Source: Novispirillum itersonii (lineage in GTDB: Bacteria > Pseudomonadota > Alphaproteobacteria > Rhodospirillales > Rhodospirillaceae). From it: a stretch of DNA of 64,000 nt. Below the pieces are notes generated by a model. The model was not told the origin of the DNA. It made no database searches and was given only the letters and a program-made list of their open reading frames with translations. Below are positions 60,819 to 64,000 of this stretch, one piece after another; the first letter of the stretch is position 1, and each line of letters opens with the position of its first letter. The stretch is taken from positions 30,867 to 94,866 of the forward strand of contig NZ_JACIIX010000017.1 of assembly GCF_014205675.1 (NCBI RefSeq), read 5' to 3'. The position numbers were made by a program, and so were the translations under genes.

Positions 60819-62250
60819 AAACAGCGCAGCCGCCTCCATCCACCCGTTGGTGGCGGCAGCCCGGCAGGCTCAGGCCCGTATCGAACACTGGGACCAAAAC
60901 CGGATTGACGAAACGGTGGCCGCCGTTGGCTGGCATGTTCTGCAACCGGCGGCCAGTCAGGCTCTGGCCGAGATGGCGGTAACCGAGTCCGGTATCGGAT
61001 CCGCTCAGGACAGCCGGATCCGGCTGGAGACACGGGTGCGGGGAACGCTCGGCGATTTGCATGGCATTACGACCATTGGCGTGATCGACGAGGATCCGGC
61101 CCTGCGGATTGCCAAATATGCCCGCCCGATCGGGGTCATTGCCGTTCTTGTGCCCTCCACCGCCCCCGCAGCAGCCCTGCTGGTCAATACACTGGTGGCC
61201 CTGAAGACCCGCAATGCGGTGATCGTCTGCCCCAATCCTTCTGCCCAGACGGTCACCCGGCTGACGGTGGCACTGGTCCGGCAGGCTCTGGAGCGTGCGG
61301 GCGCCCCTTCTGACCTGCTGCAAATGGTTGAGTCCCCCACCCGCCACCATGCAACGGTCCTCGCCGAAAACACCGATCTGGTGATTGCCACCGGCGGTTC
61401 CGCAACCGTGGAACGCGTGCGCCGGACCGGAACACCGACCCATGCCGCCGGACCGGGCAATGCGGTGGTTCTGGTTGACGCCACCGCCGATACTGTCAGC
61501 GCCATCGCCGCTGTGGTGGCCGGGAAAACGTTCGATAACGGCACATCCTGCTCTGCGGAAAGCTGCATGGTTCTGGAACGCCCGATCATCGCTGCCGCCC
61601 TGGCCGCCCTGACCGAGGAAGGGGTTCATGTCTGCTCATCCGGGGAGGCAGACCGGCTGCGGGCAACCCTGTGGCCGGACGGCAAAACCCTGTCCCGGGC
61701 CGTTGTCGGCCGCCCCGCCCCCGAGGTGGCTGCGCTGGCCGGTATTTCCGTTCCGGACGGCACACGGGCGCTGGCAGCATGGGCCGCGCCCTTACCAGCC
61801 GCAGATCCATTCGGCGGTGAGAAGCTATGCCCTGTCCTTGGGCTGTACAGTGCCGAGGATTTCCCTGCCGCCGTCACCGCCGCAGCCAGCCTGACCGAAC
61901 GGGTCGGACCGGGCCACAGTTGCGCCCTGCACACCACAACACCACAGCATATTGACGTTCTGGCCCGGCAGGCAAAGGTCAGCCGTATCATGGTCAATCA
62001 GTCCACCGGAAATGGCAACACCGGCAGCTTCGGGAACGGCATGCCGTTCACGTCTACGGTTTCCTGCGGGACCTGGGGAAAATGCACCCTGACGGAGAAC
62101 GTCGGCTGGCGACAGTTCCTCAATACCATCTGGGTCTCCATGCCGGTTCAGCGCCCGGTTCCCCGATGGGAGGACCTGATGGCCCCCTGGACATCGTCCC
62201 CCCGCTTTCACGGCCTCCCCTCTTCCTCAGTCAGGATGTTTGCCCAATGA
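60808..62250 (+). CDS. CoA-acylating aldehyde dehydrogenase (SauS/EutE/AdhE-N type)
   Basis: A 480-residue NAD(P)-dependent dehydrogenase that interconverts an aldehyde and an acyl-CoA. The catalytic Cys248 is in FDNGTSCSAESC, corresponding to the NGTxCxSE motif of acylating enzymes; VIATGGSATVERV binds the nucleotide and the C-terminal STVSCGTWGKCTLTENV with FLNTIWVS is typical of the sulfoacetaldehyde/acetaldehyde dehydrogenase group. The ATG at 60808 overlaps the aminotransferase end by 11 nt and the stop overlaps the MATE start (ATGA). An aminotransferase/acylating-dehydrogenase pair is known from taurine degradation; here it is inside a biosynthetic operon, so it may make an acyl-CoA precursor such as malonyl-CoA, or process an aldehyde product. 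Substrate unknown. Confidence 0.85.
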   Translation: MSGENSAAASIHPLVAAARQAQARIEHWDQNRIDETVAAVGWHVLQPAASQALAEMAVTESGIGSAQDSRIRLETRVRGTLGDLHGITTIGVIDEDPALRIAKYARPIGVIAVLVPSTAPAAALLVNTLVALKTRNAVIVCPNPSAQTVTRLTVALVRQALERAGAPSDLLQMVESPTRHHATVLAENTDLVIATGGSATVERVRRTGTPTHAAGPGNAVVLVDATADTVSAIAAVVAGKTFDNGTSCSAESCMVLERPIIAAALAALTEEGVHVCSSGEADRLRATLWPDGKTLSRAVVGRPAPEVAALAGISVPDGTRALAAWAAPLPAADPFGGEKLCPVLGLYSAEDFPAAVTAAASLTERVGPGHSCALHTTTPQHIDVLARQAKVSRIMVNQSTGNGNTGSFGNGMPFTSTVSCGTWGKCTLTENVGWRQFLNTIWVSMPVQRPVPRWEDLMAPWTSSPRFHGLPSSSVRMFAQ

Positions 62251-63671
62251 CGGCTTCCCCTTCCCCCTCCCCGGCAGCACCCCGGACCGGTTTATGGACA
62301 CTGCTGGCTCTGGCGGCACCGATTGCCCTGTCCCAACTGTTTCAGATCGCCAATGCCATCATTGACACCGTCATGGCCGGGCACCTTGGCACCCTGTCAC
62401 TGGCAGCGGTCTCGGCCGGCATCTCGCTGTGGGTGCCGGTGATGACCGTGATGGTCGGTTTCCTGTATCTGCTGACCCCGACGGTCGGCCGCCTGATCGG
62501 GGCCGGTAAGCCCGACGAGATCGGCCCGGCTCTGGCCGTTGGACTGATCACCGGACTGTCCTGGGGCGGGCTGGGCGCTCTTGCCCTGTGGTTCGGCAGC
62601 GAAACCCTGTTTACCCTGATCGGAGTCAGCCCGGAAATTATCCCGGAAGCGGTGGCGTACATCCATTATGTCGCCCTTGGTTTTCCCGGTTTCGGACTGT
62701 TTCTGGCCCTGCGCTTTCTGATTGAAGGGTTCGGGATGCCCCGCCTGATTACGGCGGTCACCATTCTGTGTGCGGTGGTCAAGGGGATCCTGACCTATGG
62801 CTTCCTGTTTGGCGGTCCGGCGTTCTCCGCACTGGGGCTCCCGGTTCTGGGGGCCGTTGGCTGCGGCCTGTCCACCGCCCTTGTGCTGTGGCTGTACGGC
62901 GGGTCCGTTCTGGTGATCAGCCTTGCCCACCCCCGGCTGCGTCCGGTCTGGCGGAGCCTGCTGGCCCGTCCGGCGGTCAGCCTCGGGGCGGTCTGGCGCT
63001 TCTGCATCACCGGGCTGCCGATTGCCCTGAATCTGCTGTCGGATTATGTGGTCATGGCGGTGGTTGCTCTGGCGATTGCGACCATTGGGCCGGTTGCAAT
63101 CAGCGCACATCAGATTTCTTATACGACGCTGAATGTTCTGCTGATGATTCCGATTGGAATCGGAATGGGCGGTGCCGTACTGGTGGCGCAGGCTTCGGGG
63201 GCGGGAGACCGCGCCCAGACCATCCGCTGGATTTCCCTGTGCCTGTCAGTGTGTACGGTGCTTCCGTTAGGGCTCTCTGCGCTGATCCTGCTTTATCCCC
63301 ACCAGATTGCCGGGCTGTCCTCCACCGACCCGGCTGTCGTTTCTGGCAGCGTCGAACTGTTGAAAATCATCGGCCTGCTGCTTACCCTTGATGCTCTGGT
63401 GATTACGACAGCGTTTCTGCTGCGTGGTCTGGGAGATCACCGCGGCCCGTTCCTGATCACGGTCTTCGCCCACTGGGGGGTCAGCCTGCCGTCCGGCTGG
63501 CTGCTGGGCAGCAGCTCAATATTCGGCGGGGCCATGGGGGCCGCTGGATGGTGGTGGGGGCTGCTGCTTGGCCTGTCCGTTGCTCTGGTCGCCTCGCTCC
63601 TCCGGCTGTGGGGGATACAGGGCAAAAGGACCCCTGACATCGCCCCTGCCACCTCCGAAAGCCTTTCCTGA
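62247..63671 (+). CDS. MATE family efflux transporter (NorM-like)
   Basis: A 474-residue multidrug/metabolite exporter with about twelve hydrophobic helices. Family signatures include ALAAPIALSQLFQIANAIIDTVMAGHLGT at the N-terminus (helix 1 and first loop), LTPTVGRLIGAGKPDEI, and the internal repeat PIALNLLSDYVVMAVVALAIATIGPVAISAHQI at the start of the second half. Proton or sodium motive force drives the family. The ATG at 62247 overlaps the dehydrogenase stop (ATGA). As the last gene of the megasynthase operon it is the best candidate for secreting the product. An in-frame extension to 62082 is a shadow of the previous gene. Confidence 0.92.
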   Translation: MTASPSPSPAAPRTGLWTLLALAAPIALSQLFQIANAIIDTVMAGHLGTLSLAAVSAGISLWVPVMTVMVGFLYLLTPTVGRLIGAGKPDEIGPALAVGLITGLSWGGLGALALWFGSETLFTLIGVSPEIIPEAVAYIHYVALGFPGFGLFLALRFLIEGFGMPRLITAVTILCAVVKGILTYGFLFGGPAFSALGLPVLGAVGCGLSTALVLWLYGGSVLVISLAHPRLRPVWRSLLARPAVSLGAVWRFCITGLPIALNLLSDYVVMAVVALAIATIGPVAISAHQISYTTLNVLLMIPIGIGMGGAVLVAQASGAGDRAQTIRWISLCLSVCTVLPLGLSALILLYPHQIAGLSSTDPAVVSGSVELLKIIGLLLTLDALVITTAFLLRGLGDHRGPFLITVFAHWGVSLPSGWLLGSSSIFGGAMGAAGWWWGLLLGLSVALVASLLRLWGIQGKRTPDIAPATSESLS

Positions 63672-63722
63672 TTGAATCAGCACCGGTTTTTCGAAGAAAG
63701 TTCTCTATTTTTAATAATGAGA

Positions 63723-63770
63723 GAGCGTTTTCAGCCGCAGAATCGGTGCCTCCTTTTCCTGAAAACGCTC
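63723..63770. repeat. Intergenic palindromic element, copy 2
   Basis: GAGCGTTTTCAG (63723-63734) and CTGAAAACGCTC (63759-63770) form a perfect 12-bp inverted repeat downstream of the MATE gene. Bases 63752-63769 are the reverse complement of 23558-23575, linking this to copy 1. A further CACTCTG/CAGAGTG dyad follows near 63785-63812. Either stem could end the megasynthase transcript, but no clear U-tract follows on the plus strand. Nothing else is seen in 63672-63861. Confidence 0.6.
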
Positions 63771-63861
63771 CAGACACCTCCGGACACTCTGTTTTTCTGG
63801 CTCCAGAGTGCGGCAGGCGGGCCCGATGAGCGACAGCGGTGGCGATAAGAGAGTTCCTAAA

Positions 63862-63903
63862 CGAACCCCCCCGCCCTCATTTCTGTGGGCGGGGGGGGGT
63901 TCG
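63862..63903 (-). terminator. Terminator-like hairpin after the initiator tRNA
   Basis: CGAACCCCCCCGCCC (63862-63876) pairs with GGGC followed by a G run and TTCG (63887-63903), a very stable stem with a 10-nt loop. It begins 6 nt after the 3' end of the leftward tRNA gene, and TTCGTTT follows in the leftward direction. The tail is short, so it may act as processing or termination structure. Confidence 0.55.
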
Positions 63904-63906
63904 TAT

Positions 63907-63985
<79 letters not shown>

Positions 63986-64000
63986 GTGTGGTGTTTCGGT

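Overview
This window reads as high-GC alphaproteobacterial DNA, most likely from a Rhodospirillales-type organism. That placement is an inference from base composition, gene style, Fur-like operators built on TGCGAAT half-sites, intergenic palindromic elements and an initiator tRNA; nothing in the window fixes the species. Almost all of it is an iron-regulated NRPS/PKS gene cluster with its own uptake, export and regulatory genes. The cluster shares a parts list with yersiniabactin/pyochelin systems but has a different assembly line.

Layout. (1) 1-4350, minus strand: a small catabolic operon with an FAD amino-acid/amine oxidoreductase, an ATC (2-aminothiazoline-4-carboxylate) hydrolase, an M20 amidohydrolase and the start of a peptide-type ABC solute-binding protein. 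(2) 4681-5358: a lone lipoprotein with its own terminator. (3) 12311 down to 5478, minus strand: a Fur-box-headed operon of a PchR/YbtA-like regulator, an MFS transporter, a FyuA-like TonB receptor, a SAM methyltransferase and a second MFS transporter. (4) 32681 down to about 12374, minus strand: a second Fur-type unit of a FyuA-like receptor, a YbtX/RhtX-like MFS protein, a fused YbtP-YbtQ-like double ABC exporter-fold protein, a berberine-bridge-type oxidase, aspartate decarboxylase PanD, a 2791-residue NRPS (A-PCP-Cy-A-PCP-C-A-PCP), a luciferase-like monooxygenase, a Sfp-type phosphopantetheinyl transferase and a broken asparagine-synthase-like gene. (5) 34090-33077: a second AraC regulator, ending inside a 43-bp tandem array of terminator-like hairpins. 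(6) 34423-63671, plus strand: a tightly coupled operon of five megasynthase genes (C-AL-KR-ACP; KS-AT-ACP; Cy-A-PCP-C-A-PCP; KS-AT-ACP; C-A[MT]-PCP-TD), a type II thioesterase, a class III aminotransferase, a CoA-acylating aldehyde dehydrogenase and a MATE exporter. (7) An initiator tRNA-Met closes the window on the minus strand.

How it works together (inference). The divergent NRPS probably starts the chain, because it begins with A-PCP and ends in a short acidic tail, while the first plus-strand protein starts with a TubC-type docking domain and a condensation domain. Two cyclization domains, each next to a Cys-like adenylation domain, predict two thiazolines. Three adenylation domains carry a beta-alanine-like pocket (x-D...S...A-D), and PanD, which makes beta-alanine, sits in the same operon. 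Two KS-AT-ACP modules add malonate units, an embedded methyltransferase predicts one N-methylation, and a reductase-like domain ends the line. There is no salicylate synthase, salicyl-AMP ligase, thiazoline reductase or integrated thioesterase, so the product should be neither yersiniabactin nor pyochelin. The best description is an apparently undescribed thiazoline/beta-alanine/polyketide metallophore.
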